This document shows positions 47,887 through 57,882 of a DNA stretch of 64,000 nt, in pieces. Origin of the DNA: Propionispira arboris (GTDB lineage Bacteria; Bacillota; Negativicutes; Selenomonadales; Selenomonadaceae); the NCBI RefSeq assembly GCF_900109225.1, contig NZ_FNZK01000023.1, positions 1-64,000 of the forward strand. The letters are read 5' to 3'. Within the stretch, counting starts at the first letter, position 1; each line of letters starts with the position of its first letter. Both the position numbers and the translations under genes were made by a program. The notes under the pieces are model-generated. The model saw nothing but the letters and a program-made list of their open reading frames with translations, made no database searches and had not been told where the DNA came from.

Positions 47887-48906
47887 CTATTTATTACTTG
47901 TCTCTAGATCTTTATCATTTATTTCATTTTTAAACATCGCATCGATTTGTGCCTGAATTCCACTTTGATCCGGCAGCCAATAGTTAATCATGCCAACCGT
48001 TGTCATCGTGCCGGGTAAAATATTAGTCGTAACCTTTGCTGCAAAAAGCATCTTGATGATTGCTTCCATTTGCGAAATATTTAAAAGTTCAATGCTTGTG
48101 GTCACTCGATATTTCAATATATTCACAATTTCCGGCAATTTCCATATTGTATCAAAACGAACTATTTTTGCATAGAATTCTTTTAAGAATTTTTGCTGTC
48201 GTCGCATTCTGCCGATATCCGAAAGTTCATCACTGCGGTAACGCAGATATTTTTGAGCTTCATCACCCGTTAAATGCTGATAGCCTTGTGCTAAATGTAT
48301 CTGCAAATCTGCATACGGATCGTCATAATCCATATTGGTTTCAACATACAAATCAATACCGCCCAGTGCATCAACTAATTCAGCAAAAGCTTTTGTGTCA
48401 ATCGCAAGATACTCCTGAATCGGAATCTGCAATAACTTTTCCGTCGTTTTGACAGCCAGCTGCGCACCACCATAAAAATAAGCTTCATCGATTTTTTCTT
48501 CGCGGCTTCGTCCATCAATCGAAACAACCGTATCGCGTGGAATCGATAAAAAATGAATGCTTCCATCTTTGTGAGAAATTGCCGCTACAACCACTGTATC
48601 CGAACGCTGACCAGGCTCACTTGCCTCGTCGGCCACATCATTATCAATTCCCAAAAGCAATATATTGGTATAGGCTGCAAATTTCGGATCCTGTGCTTTT
48701 TTCTTAAGTTCCTGCCTCGTTTGATAATCTGCATACAACGACGAATAATTGTCATAGGTTCCTTTCAGAACAAAAAACAAACTATATAAACCCCAACCTA
48801 ATGAGACTACCACACTGATTAAAACAATGATAAAGACAAAGAGTCTGCCCCAACGAATTCTTCGTATTTTTTTCATCTTTTTCTTTTTATATTGCGTATT
48901 TTTCAT
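47887..48906 (-). CDS. LytR-CpsA-Psr (LCP) family wall polymer ligase
   Basis: 339 residues. One span after a basic start (LFVFIIVLISVVVSLGWGLY), then the LCP domain: NILLLGIDNDV, RSDTVVVAAISHKDGSIHFLSIPRD (with conserved Arg and Asp), and AQKYLRYRSDELSDIGRMRRQQ near the active site. LCP proteins attach anionic polymers to peptidoglycan in Gram-positives; in diderm Firmicutes the polymer is not known. Between yqeK and rsfS, a common Firmicute place. Confidence 0.94.
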   Translation of the reverse strand: MKNTQYKKKKMKKIRRIRWGRLFVFIIVLISVVVSLGWGLYSLFFVLKGTYDNYSSLYADYQTRQELKKKAQDPKFAAYTNILLLGIDNDVADEASEPGQRSDTVVVAAISHKDGSIHFLSIPRDTVVSIDGRSREEKIDEAYFYGGAQLAVKTTEKLLQIPIQEYLAIDTKAFAELVDALGGIDLYVETNMDYDDPYADLQIHLAQGYQHLTGDEAQKYLRYRSDELSDIGRMRRQQKFLKEFYAKIVRFDTIWKLPEIVNILKYRVTTSIELLNISQMEAIIKMLFAAKVTTNILPGTMTTVGMINYWLPDQSGIQAQIDAMFKNEINDKDLETSNK

Positions 48907-48913
48907 GAAACCC

Positions 48914-49477
48914 TTATCCCTTTAATAAGATTTCATTGCGTGCAAGCACTGTATCTGGGTGAATGATACTATTTTTCTTCAAAACAAACTGCATGGATTG
49001 ATTAAATGCCAACAGCATTGCTTGGTCAAGATTTTCTTCAGCGCGACGCCGTAAGATAGCAAGTTCAGGAAAATCACGACCAGGCTCAATCATATCGGCT
49101 AAATATATAATTTTATCGAGCTTTGACATGTTCGCACCACCGACAGTATGAAAACGAATCGCTTGCTTTATGTCGAGATCTTTTATTCCATAAGATTCTT
49201 CCAGCATGTCAGCACCAAGTACCGCATGCAGCAAAATAGGTACATGCCGTTCTATTTCCGAAAAAAAAATCTGTCGTTTATTAGCTTGTTCAATCATTTC
49301 ATTTATGGTAAATTCCCTGGCGCAATCGTGCAGCAGACCAGCTATTTCTGCTTTTTCAACGCAAACTCCATAACGTTTTGCCAATTGCCCGGCTGTCATG
49401 GCTACACCTAAAGAATGCTTATATCTCTTTTCCTTCAATCGCTTCGATAAAAATTCTTTCATTTCTGCAATTTTCAT
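48914..49477 (-). CDS. yqeK: YqeK-type symmetrical Ap4A hydrolase (HD domain)
   Basis: 187 residues from ATG at 49477, which has AAGAAGG eight bases upstream; a GTG nine bases earlier is in the ribosome site. HD-domain metal ligands: H21 (KHSLG), H50-D51 (GLLHDCAREF), and HAVLGA then RFHTVGG further on. The family splits Ap4A to two ADP. Between nadD and the LCP gene. Confidence 0.95.
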   Translation of the reverse strand: MKIAEMKEFLSKRLKEKRYKHSLGVAMTAGQLAKRYGVCVEKAEIAGLLHDCAREFTINEMIEQANKRQIFFSEIERHVPILLHAVLGADMLEESYGIKDLDIKQAIRFHTVGGANMSKLDKIIYLADMIEPGRDFPELAILRRRAEENLDQAMLLAFNQSMQFVLKKNSIIHPDTVLARNEILLKG

Positions 49478-49586
49478 ATAGAACACCTTCTTATTCGTCT
49501 AGAATTCGCTAAATCTTGACAATTTCCTGTTTAGAACAACAACAATTGTGCCTCATCACAAAAAAAAAGTTTTCATTCGCAGGGCT

Positions 49587-50201
49587 TCACAGATACAGAC
49601 CTTCCTTATGAATATATTGTTCAACATTTTCCGGTACAATATATTTTATCGAATATCCTTTTTTAATACGCTCCCGAATATCCGTAGAGGATATTTCGAG
49701 TTCCGGGGTCGCTAAACGATGAATTCGTTTTTCCCCGAGCCCACCAAAATATTCTTTTATATTATCAACATTTGGTAAACAGCCCTGCCGCGTAGCAGCG
49801 ATAAACTGACATATCCCCAAAAGTTCTTCAATACGATCCCAGGTAGGAATCTCCTGAATGGCATCTGCTCCTGTAATAAAATAAAACTCAGTCCCTTTGC
49901 CAAATCGACGAATTAACTCATAAATTGTATCAATTGTATAAGATAAACCTGGTCGATTCATCTCCAAAGACGATACCTCAAAATGAGGATTTGAGCAAGT
50001 TGCCAGTAACGTCATAATAAAGCGATGAATTGCTGGCGTAACATGTTGGTCTTGTTTGTGCGGCGGATTCGCAGCTGGTATAAAGATAACTTTGTTCAAA
50101 TGATATTCATCACGTACAGCTTCTGCCGTCATCAAATGACCCACATGAATTGGATCAAATGTACCCCCCAGAATGCCGATGCGGTGTTTCTGCTGTGACA
50201 T
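49587..50201 (-). CDS. nadD: Nicotinate-mononucleotide adenylyltransferase NadD
   Basis: 204 residues, Rossmann nucleotidyltransferase. GILGGTFDPIHVGHL at the start holds the HxGH motif; IPAANPPHK binds nucleotide; the C-terminal ISSTDIRERI is the conserved ISSTxIR site. It makes nicotinate adenine dinucleotide on the way to NAD. It follows proA with a 224-base gap and precedes yqeK. Confidence 0.97.
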   Translation of the reverse strand: MSQQKHRIGILGGTFDPIHVGHLMTAEAVRDEYHLNKVIFIPAANPPHKQDQHVTPAIHRFIMTLLATCSNPHFEVSSLEMNRPGLSYTIDTIYELIRRFGKGTEFYFITGADAIQEIPTWDRIEELLGICQFIAATRQGCLPNVDNIKEYFGGLGEKRIHRLATPELEISSTDIRERIKKGYSIKYIVPENVEQYIHKEGLYL

Positions 50202-50425
50202 AAAAAATGCTCCTAGTCATAATATTTGCCTATTTCTATAAGCAACGTTATCGTTGTATCTTATTTAATTTCCACAAATCCATTTTATAAACATAAACAG
50301 CACTACACTAATAAGCCCTATAAGGGAAAAAAATTGAAGATAATCAAAAAAGTCATGGTTTCCTTTTGGTGTTTGTATATATTGATACAACGTCTTCATA
50401 CAGCCCCCAAAATATTTTAACCAAT

Positions 50426-51679
50426 TCATCGAACTTGGCCTTCACCCGAAATTAAATATTTTGCACTGGTAAGTTCAGTTAACCCCATTGGACCGCGAGC
50501 ATGAAGTTTTTGTGTACTAATTCCTATTTCTGCACCAAACCCAAATTCAAAGCCATCTGTAAAGCGTGTCGATGCATTTACATACACAGCAGCAGCATCA
50601 ACATATTGTTGGAATTTCCGTGCATTCGTATAATCTTGCGTAACAATTGTTTCGGAATGTTTTGTATTATATTTTGCAATATGTGCAATCGCCTCATCAA
50701 GATCAGCAACTACTTTAACAGATAAAATCAAGTCCCCATATTCCGTCTGCCAATCTTCTTCTGTTGCTGGCACAAGACCTCCATAATACGATCTTGTTTT
50801 TTCACAGCCACGCACTTCAACACCTTTTTCTTTCATTGCATCAATAACCAATGGTAAAAAATCGCCAGCTATCGCTTCGTGCACGAGCAGAGTTTCCATC
50901 GAGTTACAAACGGAAGGACGAGATACTTTTGCATTGATAGAAATATTTTTAGCCATTTCCAAATTTGCTGAAGCATCAACAAAAGTATGACAAACGCCTG
51001 TACCAGTTTCAATCACCGGAACCGTACTATTCGTGACAACAGCCTTAATAAGACCGGCTCCCCCACGCGGAATGATTACATCCAGATACTGATTCAAATT
51101 GAGTAAAATTCGTACAGCTTGTCTATCGGTGGTTTCAATAAATTGAATAGACCCCTCAGGAACTCCTGCCTCATAGGCAGCTTTGGTAATAACCGAAGCA
51201 ATAACTTGATTCGAATAAATTGCCTCTGATCCACCACGTAAAATAACAGCATTACCTGATTTCAAACAAAGCCCCGCTGCATCTGCCGTAACATTTGGTC
51301 TAGCTTCATAAATAATACCGATTACACCAAGCGGTACGCGAACTTTTCGAATTTCAAGACCATTTGGTCGAAGTGTCGATCCAATTCCCTGCCCTATTGG
51401 ATCAGGAAGCATTGCTGTTTGTCTTAGTCCCTCTGCCATTTGTAAAATTCGTTCCTCATTCAGCATTAGACGATCCAGCATCGAACGACTCATCCCCATT
51501 TTTCGGGCAACGTCGATATCCTTTGCATTTTCTAGTAAAATTAAACTGCTCCGAGCTTCCAAAGCGGCTGCCATAGCATGTAATGCCTGATTTTTTGCTT
51601 CAGTCGATAAAACAGCCAAAGCAAAAGCTGCCTGTTTTGCCTGAGCGGCTTTGATTATGATTTTTTCTTCTAAGCTCAT
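50426..51679 (-). CDS. proA: Gamma-glutamyl phosphate reductase
   Basis: 417 residues from ATG at 51679 (GGAGG about 10 bases upstream; a GTG six bases earlier is possible). Aldehyde dehydrogenase fold. VIIPRGGAGLIKAV and RPSVCNSMETLL (catalytic Cys near residue 255) are intact. It turns glutamyl-5-phosphate into the semialdehyde in proline synthesis. Follows proB by 26 bases. Confidence 0.97.
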   Translation of the reverse strand: MSLEEKIIIKAAQAKQAAFALAVLSTEAKNQALHAMAAALEARSSLILLENAKDIDVARKMGMSRSMLDRLMLNEERILQMAEGLRQTAMLPDPIGQGIGSTLRPNGLEIRKVRVPLGVIGIIYEARPNVTADAAGLCLKSGNAVILRGGSEAIYSNQVIASVITKAAYEAGVPEGSIQFIETTDRQAVRILLNLNQYLDVIIPRGGAGLIKAVVTNSTVPVIETGTGVCHTFVDASANLEMAKNISINAKVSRPSVCNSMETLLVHEAIAGDFLPLVIDAMKEKGVEVRGCEKTRSYYGGLVPATEEDWQTEYGDLILSVKVVADLDEAIAHIAKYNTKHSETIVTQDYTNARKFQQYVDAAAVYVNASTRFTDGFEFGFGAEIGISTQKLHARGPMGLTELTSAKYLISGEGQVR

Positions 51680-51705
51680 TTTCACAAAACCTCCAAAACA
51701 ATCAA

Positions 51706-52833
51706 TTAACTCATTAATACCATATTATCACGATGAATCACTTCTGCGTAGATTTTTCCTTTGAGAATCGCCGAAAACTCGGTTGTTTGTTTACCAATAA
51801 TCTGCCTGAGTTCTTCAACTTTATAGTTTACAATACCACGAGCAATTTCTCGCTGGTCTTTTGATAAAACACGTACCGTGTTTCCTTCTATAAAATCTCC
51901 CTCAACAGAAAGAATACCAGCTGCCAAAAGGCTAGAACCCTCTTGCAGCATTGCCTTCTCACAACCAGCATCCACGGTAATCCCTCCGGTAATTTGTTTG
52001 CCAAAAGCCAACCAGCTTTTCCTTACTTTCAAATGCAGTTCTCTGGCTGGAAACACCGTTCCTAGTTTTTTTCCAGCCAAAATATCACGAACAATCCCTT
52101 CACGTGACCCAGAAGCAATCAGCATCGTGACACCGGAATTTACAGCAATTTTAGCTGCCTGTAGTTTGGTAAACATACCGCCAGTACCAAATTTTGAACC
52201 AACACCACTGGCCATAAGTTCAATCTCAGGTGTTATATCCTTTATTTCAGAAATAAGTTGTGCCGTTTTATCTATTTGTGGATTTGCTGTGTATAGACCT
52301 TCAATATCGGACAAAATAATAAGTACATCGGCATCGACTAATGTTGCCACCATCGCTGACAAAGTATCATTATCGCCTATTTTGAGTTCATCCACAGCAA
52401 TCGCATCATTTTCATTAATAATTGGAATGACACCTATCTTGAGAAGTGTCAATAAGGCATTGCGGGAATTCATATACTGTTTGTGCTGCAGAGAATTTTC
52501 TTTTGTCAAAAGTACTTGAGCTACAGTTTGACCATATTCGCCAAAAAGTTTTTCATACATATGCATTAAAATCCCCTGACCGACTGCAGCCAAAGCTTGC
52601 TTTTCCGGGATCGTTTTAGGACGATCTCTACGCCCCATACGATCCATACCAGCTCCAACAGCCCCGGAGGTCACTAAAATGATTTCTCGACCTTGATTAA
52701 CCAAATCTGACAATTCACGCACAAGTTTTTCAATTCGGTTAAAATTTAATTTACCATTTACATACGTAAGCGTACTTGTCCCAATTTTTACAACAATTCG
52801 CTTCGTTTTGCTTAATTCTAATCTCGTCTCCAT
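51706..52833 (-). CDS. proB: Glutamate 5-kinase
   Basis: 375 residues, long form. Amino acid kinase domain (RIVVKIGTSTLT, LVTSGAVGAGMDRMG, INENDAIAVDELKIGDNDTLSAMVA) followed by a C-terminal PUA domain from about 275. First step of proline synthesis. PUA-bearing ProB is typical; proB-proA form one operon with yhbY and obg upstream. Confidence 0.97.
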   Translation of the reverse strand: METRLELSKTKRIVVKIGTSTLTYVNGKLNFNRIEKLVRELSDLVNQGREIILVTSGAVGAGMDRMGRRDRPKTIPEKQALAAVGQGILMHMYEKLFGEYGQTVAQVLLTKENSLQHKQYMNSRNALLTLLKIGVIPIINENDAIAVDELKIGDNDTLSAMVATLVDADVLIILSDIEGLYTANPQIDKTAQLISEIKDITPEIELMASGVGSKFGTGGMFTKLQAAKIAVNSGVTMLIASGSREGIVRDILAGKKLGTVFPARELHLKVRKSWLAFGKQITGGITVDAGCEKAMLQEGSSLLAAGILSVEGDFIEGNTVRVLSKDQREIARGIVNYKVEELRQIIGKQTTEFSAILKGKIYAEVIHRDNMVLMS

Positions 52834-52914
52834 TATGTTTCCCTCACAACTCTTACTGACTTAATCAAACTCCACGCAAAGGCATCTTCTTAAACCATAA
52901 CCTGCCAGGTAGTC

Positions 52915-53217
52915 TTATGGAAGTTCAATTTTTGGTCTATCAAAATTTTTCTTATATAAAAGCCCATTACGACCAATTACTTGTACAAGATCCGTATCCG
53001 TTCGTTCAGCAAGCATCATAATCACATCTTTTGCCACTTCAGGGCAATTCTGCAAAACGCGCACTTTAATCAATTCTCTAGCTTTTACTGCATCAATCGC
53101 ACTTTCAACAATCGATGGTGTAAGACCTTCCTTGCCAATTTGTACAACAGGATCAGTAGTAACCCCCAATGCACGTAAAAATCTTTTTTGTTTTCCATTT
53201 AATGTATTTCGAATCAA
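52915..53217 (-). CDS. yhbY: YhbY-type CRM-domain RNA-binding protein
   Basis: 100 residues, single CRM domain: LNGKQKRFLRALG, then the GxxG loop (VQIGKEGLT) and LIKVRVLQNCPE. The family binds pre-50S particles in ribosome assembly. It lies between obg and proB, the common place for it, next to another 50S assembly factor. Confidence 0.94.
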   Translation of the reverse strand: MIRNTLNGKQKRFLRALGVTTDPVVQIGKEGLTPSIVESAIDAVKARELIKVRVLQNCPEVAKDVIMMLAERTDTDLVQVIGRNGLLYKKNFDRPKIELP

Positions 53218-53236
53218 AAATTTTTCCTCCTAAAAA

Positions 53237-54511
53237 CTATTCTTTATATTCAAATTCCATATCCATAATATGAACTGTATCGCCTTGCTTTACACCACGT
53301 TCTTTGAGTTTTTGTTCAATTCCTTTAACACGCCAAATATATTGGAAACGGCGCAATGCTTCATCATTATTAAAGTTCGTCATTGCAACCAATTTTTCAA
53401 GAGCTTTACCGGATACAACAAATTCACCTGACATATTACGGGAAATCGTAATATCTTCTTCAATTGCCGGTTCATAGATTTTCACTTCTTCAATAACTTC
53501 TGGTTCTTCAATATATTCGTCGAGCATTTGTGACACACATTCCATCAACGCTTGCAAGCCATCGTTGGTAGCAGCTGAAACCGGGAATATTTTTACACCT
53601 TCTGCTTGGGCCAATTTTTGAAGTTTTTCATAGTTTTCTCGAGCTTCCGGCAGATCCATCTTATTCGCCGCAATAACCTGCGGACGTTTTGCAATGCGTT
53701 CACTGTATTTTTTGAGTTCGTGATTAATTTTATGATAATCCTCAACCGGATCTCTGCCTTCTATTCCTGATGCATCCAAAACATGGATAATGACCTTGGT
53801 ACGCTCTACATGGCGTAAAAAATCATGGCCAAGTCCGACGCCTTCAGCAGCACCTTCAATCAACCCTGGTATATCTGCCATAACAAAACTATGTTCTTCA
53901 CCTAAACTTACAACTCCCAGTACCGGGGTAATTGTTGTGAAGTGATAGTCTGCTATTTCCGGTCTCGCAGCAGAGACCATCGAAATAATACTTGATTTAC
54001 CAACACTTGGATAACCAACCAAACCAACATCTGCCAATAATTTCAATTCCAGCAGTAAGTTTTTAGCCTCACCGGGCTCGCCAAATTCCGCAAAAGTTGG
54101 AGCTCTATTGGCACTCGTTGAAAATTTCGCATTACCACGACCACCACGGCCACCTTTAGCAATCACAACTTCTTGACCGATTTCGGTCAAATCTGCCAAA
54201 ACCTCACCAGTCGCTTCATCTTTTATAATTGTCCCCTGTGGAACTTTAACATAGCAAGGTTCCCCAGCATGGCCATAACAATTTTTAATCTCGCCTTTTT
54301 CCCCATTTTTACCAACAAATTTATGATGAAAACGAAAATCAAGCAATGTATTCATATTGTTATCCACAACAAAAATAATATCTGCCCCACGTCCGCCATC
54401 GCCGCCGCTGGGGCCGCCTTTTGGTACAAATTTTTCGCGACGAAATGCGGATTTACCATGGCCGCCATCGCCAGCTTTTACGGTTACTTTTGTTCTATCT
54501 ATAAATTGCAT
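53237..54511 (-). CDS. obg: GTPase Obg (CgtA)
   Basis: 424 residues, full length. Glycine-rich Obg fold at 1-158 (GGPSGGDGGRGADI), GTPase domain with P-loop GYPSVGKSS at 166-174, DIPGL and NKMDLP, then the C-terminal OCT domain from about 345 (NMSGEFVVSGKALEKLV). Essential 50S assembly factor also tied to ppGpp. A strong terminator lies between it and rpmA, so it has its own promoter or reads through. Confidence 0.98.
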   Translation of the reverse strand: MQFIDRTKVTVKAGDGGHGKSAFRREKFVPKGGPSGGDGGRGADIIFVVDNNMNTLLDFRFHHKFVGKNGEKGEIKNCYGHAGEPCYVKVPQGTIIKDEATGEVLADLTEIGQEVVIAKGGRGGRGNAKFSTSANRAPTFAEFGEPGEAKNLLLELKLLADVGLVGYPSVGKSSIISMVSAARPEIADYHFTTITPVLGVVSLGEEHSFVMADIPGLIEGAAEGVGLGHDFLRHVERTKVIIHVLDASGIEGRDPVEDYHKINHELKKYSERIAKRPQVIAANKMDLPEARENYEKLQKLAQAEGVKIFPVSAATNDGLQALMECVSQMLDEYIEEPEVIEEVKIYEPAIEEDITISRNMSGEFVVSGKALEKLVAMTNFNNDEALRRFQYIWRVKGIEQKLKERGVKQGDTVHIMDMEFEYKE

Positions 54512-54537
54512 ATATGTCTCCTTTAATCTCTTCTTTG

Positions 54538-54586
54538 TGATGTATAAAAAGCTGGTATTAGACCAATACCAGCTTTTTATACATCA
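54538..54586. terminator. Terminator between rpmA and obg
   Basis: 22-bp perfect stem (54538-54559 with 54565-54586), 5-base loop, A and T runs inside the arms. Confidence 0.9.
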
Positions 54587-54615
54587 CAACAATCTACGCT
54601 TAGCAGAATAAAACA

Positions 54616-54644
54616 ATACCTGCGTCTATAAAAGGCGCAGGTAT
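54616..54644 (-). terminator. Second small hairpin after rpmA
   Basis: ATACCTGCG and its complement (9 bp), just before the stronger terminator; with no good T-run it is at most a helper. Confidence 0.4.
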
Positions 54645-54651
54645 CAGTTAA

Positions 54652-54942
54652 TTACATAGCTTCTTCCACAGCATAAACACTAATTTGTCTGTTATAACGG
54701 CCTTTGCGTTCAAAAGCAACTTTACCAGAAACCTTAGCGAATAACGTATCATCTTTACCGATACCAACGTTTTGCCCTGGATGGAAGTGAGTGCCTCTTT
54801 GGCGAACTAAGATACTACCTGCTGTTACAACTGTACCAGCATGCTCTTTTACACCAAGACGTTTCGATTCACTATCACGTCCATTACGCGTACTACTAAC
54901 ACCTTTTTTATGGGCGAATAACTGTAATTCAAAGTTAAACAT
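54652..54942 (-). CDS. rpmA: 50S ribosomal protein L27 (precursor form)
   Basis: 96 residues from ATG at 54942, ten bases after AGGAGG; an ATG six bases upstream is too close to it. The start reads [14 protein letters not shown]. In Firmicutes a nine-residue peptide ending in Phe is cut by Prp before Ala10 to expose the working N-terminus near the peptidyl transferase centre; the motif fits. Core: [20 protein letters not shown]. The prp gene is directly upstream. Confidence 0.97.
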   Translation of the reverse strand: MFNFELQLFAHKKGVSSTRNGRDSESKRLGVKEHAGTVVTAGSILVRQRGTHFHPGQNVGIGKDDTLFAKVSGKVAFERKGRYNRQISVYAVEEAM

Positions 54943-54949
54943 ACTCATT

Positions 54950-55270
54950 TCACCTCCTGTGCTCTAAAATGTGAATACTCTTAGGATTTATATTTTCGAT
55001 CTCTTTTAATCCTAGAATCATTGTTTCCAAAATAGCATCTGTCAGATCATCCGGTGCATCTTTCAAAACTGTATACAAATCGCCGCTTTTAACACGATAA
55101 TCCATATCACGATGCAAATACTGTCCCAGCCCTAAAAGTGCTGTCTGCGCAAGTGCAGAAACTGCTGCACAAACGATATCTTGTCCGTAGTCAGCGGTAT
55201 TAGAATGACCTTTTACCTCAAACCCGGTTACATAACCTTCCGATTGACGAAAAATTTGAATTTTAATCAT
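54950..55270 (-). CDS. prp: L27-processing cysteine protease Prp
   Basis: 106 residues, YsxB/Prp family. The catalytic pair sits at H22 ([11 protein letters not shown]) and C34 ([15 protein letters not shown]), the same places as in the Staphylococcus enzyme. It removes the L27 leader peptide, so its place between rplU and rpmA is functional. Confidence 0.96.
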   Translation of the reverse strand: MIKIQIFRQSEGYVTGFEVKGHSNTADYGQDIVCAAVSALAQTALLGLGQYLHRDMDYRVKSGDLYTVLKDAPDDLTDAILETMILGLKEIENINPKSIHILEHRR

Positions 55271-55279
55271 CTTATTGAA

Positions 55280-55591
55280 TTAAGCTTCAATTTTTTCGAT
55301 AACTAATTTTGTGAAAGGTTGACGATGACCCTGACGACGACGATAGTTTGATTTTGCTTTGTATTTGAAAACTAAAATCTTTCTATTTTTGCCCTGAGCT
55401 TCAACCTTAGCTGTTACTTTAGCTCCTGCAATAACAGGTTTGCCGATAAGTACTTCGCCATCTTTTGCAATGGTAAGAACTTCGTCAAAAGTAACAACAT
55501 CACCTTCATTTGCTACTATTTTTTCAACAGTGATAACATCGCCTTCTGCAACACGATATTGTTTACCACCCGTTTTGATAATTGCGTACAT
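55280..55591 (-). CDS. rplU: 50S ribosomal protein L21
   Basis: 103 residues, complete: [17 protein letters not shown] at the start and [18 protein letters not shown] at the end, both family hallmarks. First gene of the rplU-prp-rpmA operon, with a consensus-like promoter and about 100-base leader upstream. Confidence 0.98.
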   Translation of the reverse strand: MYAIIKTGGKQYRVAEGDVITVEKIVANEGDVVTFDEVLTIAKDGEVLIGKPVIAGAKVTAKVEAQGKNRKILVFKYKAKSNYRRRQGHRQPFTKLVIEKIEA

Positions 55592-55694
55592 AATTACACC
55601 TCCCTATAAAATACTCGCCGATTACGGTATAGTCAAAACTATTTTTACAACCTCATCGTGCGGTTTGGGAAAACACACATACATGTGCTTACAT
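55592..55694 (-). promoter_or_regulatory. Possible L21 leader
   Basis: About 100 untranslated bases between the promoter and rplU. Many Firmicutes have an L21-binding leader here that controls the operon. The length and place fit, and there are short complementary segments, but I could not confirm its full fold. Confidence 0.45.
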
Positions 55695-55700
55695 CATAAA

Positions 55701-55729
55701 ATTCTATCATAAGCAAATAATCTTGTCAA
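55701..55729 (-). promoter_or_regulatory. Promoter of rplU-prp-rpmA
   Basis: TTGACA (55724-55729), 17-base spacer, TAGAAT (55701-55706). It lies about ten bases past the restored end of rng. Confidence 0.88.
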
Positions 55730-55738
55730 TCTCTATTA

Positions 55739-57180
55739 TTAAGAGTTCAATTGTAAGATAGAATAAACCTCCGGATGCATACCTGGGATTTTTTCTATTT
55801 GTATTTTAAAACCAAGTTCTTTGCCCAGCGTTTCCAATATTTTCGATTGATCCAAAACCGCCGCCACCCGCTCATGAACTTGCACCATATAGCCATTTGC
55901 TACATGATGTTTTTTTCCATACGCCTTAAATCTCGGCTGATTTTAATACTCAATGTTTCTGGTGACTCCACAAGACCACGTCCATGACAATATGGACATT
56001 CACTATAAATAATACTTTCAAAATTCTGGCGCGATTTTTTACGCGTTATTTCAACGAGCCCTAATGCCGTAATGTCAACCACATTTGTTTTCGTTTTATC
56101 CTGTCGTACTTTTTTCTCCATAAGTGCCAGAAGCTGTCCTTTTTGGCTGGCTGTTTCCATATCAATAAAGTCGATAATAATAATGCCGCCAATATCGCGC
56201 AAACGAATCTGTTTCGCAATTTCTACAGCCGCTTCCATATTGGCTTGAAACACGGTATCTGCTAAATTCGCCTGACCAACAAACTTACCGGTATTAACAT
56301 CAATGGCGGTAAGGGCTTCGGTCTTATCAATGACAATAAATCCACCTGATTTAAGTTCGACTTGCCGTTTTCCCAGATTCTCAATTTCTTTTTCAATTTG
56401 ATACATCTGAAAAACCGACTTACTGCCCTCATATAATTCTACTTTATCAATGAGTTCCGGCGATGTATATTTGAGTAAATCCAGCACTCGCACATAAGCA
56501 TCTTTATTATCAAGTACCATCTTATCTATATTTTCCGTAAAATAATCCCGCACAATCCGAATAACAAGATCGGCATCACGATATAACAAAGTAGGTGGAT
56601 TGGATACTTTATTTCTTGCCATGAGCGAACTCCATAGTCTGGTAAGATATTCCACATCTTTTTGCAAAGCTGTCTCACTTTTACCCGCTGCAACGGTTCT
56701 GACAATCATCCCCATCCCAGGCGGACAAATTCGTTCGGCTATCTCTTTCAATCTTTCACGCTCAGTTTCAACTTCGATACGTCTTGATATTCCAATATAA
56801 TCCACAGTTGGCATCAATACGATATTGCGTCCCGGCAGTGTTAAATGGGTAGTAGCACGCGGACCTTTTGTACCAAGCGCATCCTTGACAATTTGAATTG
56901 GCAGATTTTGCCCTATATGGATTTTTTCATGACTTGAGATGGCCTGCACCGCTTCTTTTGGCAGTCCATCCCCAATATATAAAAATGCATTTTTTTCCTG
57001 CCCGATATCAACAAAAGCTGCCTGCATTCCCGGCAATACGTTTTGTACCCTGCCTTTATAAATATTGCCAACTAAGTGGGCGCTTTCCGTCCGCTCTACT
57101 GAAATTTCTAAAAGATCGCCATCTTCAATAATAGCGATTCGAGTCTCTTCTGGAACGATATTCACAATAATAGACTTCAT
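55739..57180 (-). pseudogene. rng: Ribonuclease G, frameshifted near the C-terminus
   Basis: The first frame stops at 55900 after 426 residues. Past a run of seven A (minus strand; 55910-55916) a second frame continues as KKHHVANGYMVQVHERVAAVL and ends at 55739. This is the standard RNase G C-terminus, so one added A would give about 480 residues, the usual length. Up to the shift all parts are present: S1 domain at 35-130, catalytic Asp motifs TAIDVNTG and IIIDFIDM, and the CPYC zinc link. RNase G trims 16S rRNA 5' ends and decays mRNA. It may be a read error, slippage, or a real truncation that still keeps the catalytic core. Confidence 0.88.
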
Positions 57181-57198
57181 CGCTTCATCTCTCCCAAT

Positions 57199-57882
57199 CT
57201 ATACCAGATCGATCGGGGTCTGCCCCCCGGCATATAATCCTGTACGATGAATCAAAGCCTCATCTTCCAGAATCGGCATCGAAAATTGTGTTTTAAACAC
57301 CTGTAAGATTTCACCTGGTTTCACACTGCCTGCAGGTGTTATTTTCGTCTTCATCGTAAAAACAATCATTTCATTTACAAACGCAGCCTGTACTGCCTCC
57401 TGCATGTACTGCTTTATTTCAACTTCTTTACAAGATTTCGGTGTTCTGCGAATATACGTAACGGCTTGTGCCAAATTATAAGCTTGCATTGCCTCACAAA
57501 TAGCTGTTTGGTCCCCAATCAGCGGTATTTTCACATTATATTCGGCAAGATCAACAATTGCCATCATTGCCTTTTGTTTACCCTCAAACATCTTTGCCCG
57601 CAGAAGTTTTACTCCTTGTGGCAAGGCTTGACGAAGTCTATCGCAAAATACATTTTCTTCTACAGACTCTTTCAGTTCAACATCCATATATTCCGCAGCA
57701 CTCGTTACACCTACCGCCAATGCAGAAGCAAACGAGATTTTCATATGCGGATTGAAGCCCTCCGAATAGGCAACCGGCAATTTTGCCCGACGAATCGCCC
57801 GTTCCATAAGGGATGCATAATCAAGATGTGATACATAACGAATTTCATCGCCCTTGGTAATCTCTGTCCGAAATTTAGTCAT
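57199..57882 (-). CDS. Radical SAM-linked protein (TIGR03936/DUF2344)
   Basis: 227 residues, soluble. Typical opening KGDEIRYVSHLDYASLMERAIRRA and PVAYSEGFNPHMKISFASAL, then a beta-rich half. It has no catalytic motif of its own. In nature it pairs with, or is fused to, the TIGR03960 radical SAM protein, as here, where the two overlap by eight bases. Some work links it to rRNA or tRNA chemistry, but the role is not settled. Confidence 0.92.
   Translation of the reverse strand: MTKFRTEITKGDEIRYVSHLDYASLMERAIRRAKLPVAYSEGFNPHMKISFASALAVGVTSAAEYMDVELKESVEENVFCDRLRQALPQGVKLLRAKMFEGKQKAMMAIVDLAEYNVKIPLIGDQTAICEAMQAYNLAQAVTYIRRTPKSCKEVEIKQYMQEAVQAAFVNEMIVFTMKTKITPAGSVKPGEILQVFKTQFSMPILEDEALIHRTGLYAGGQTPIDLV

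Noticed and set aside
51878-52519. Plus-strand frame of 213 codons inside proB
   Set aside because: Shadow of a conserved gene; Ser/Ile-rich translation without domain.
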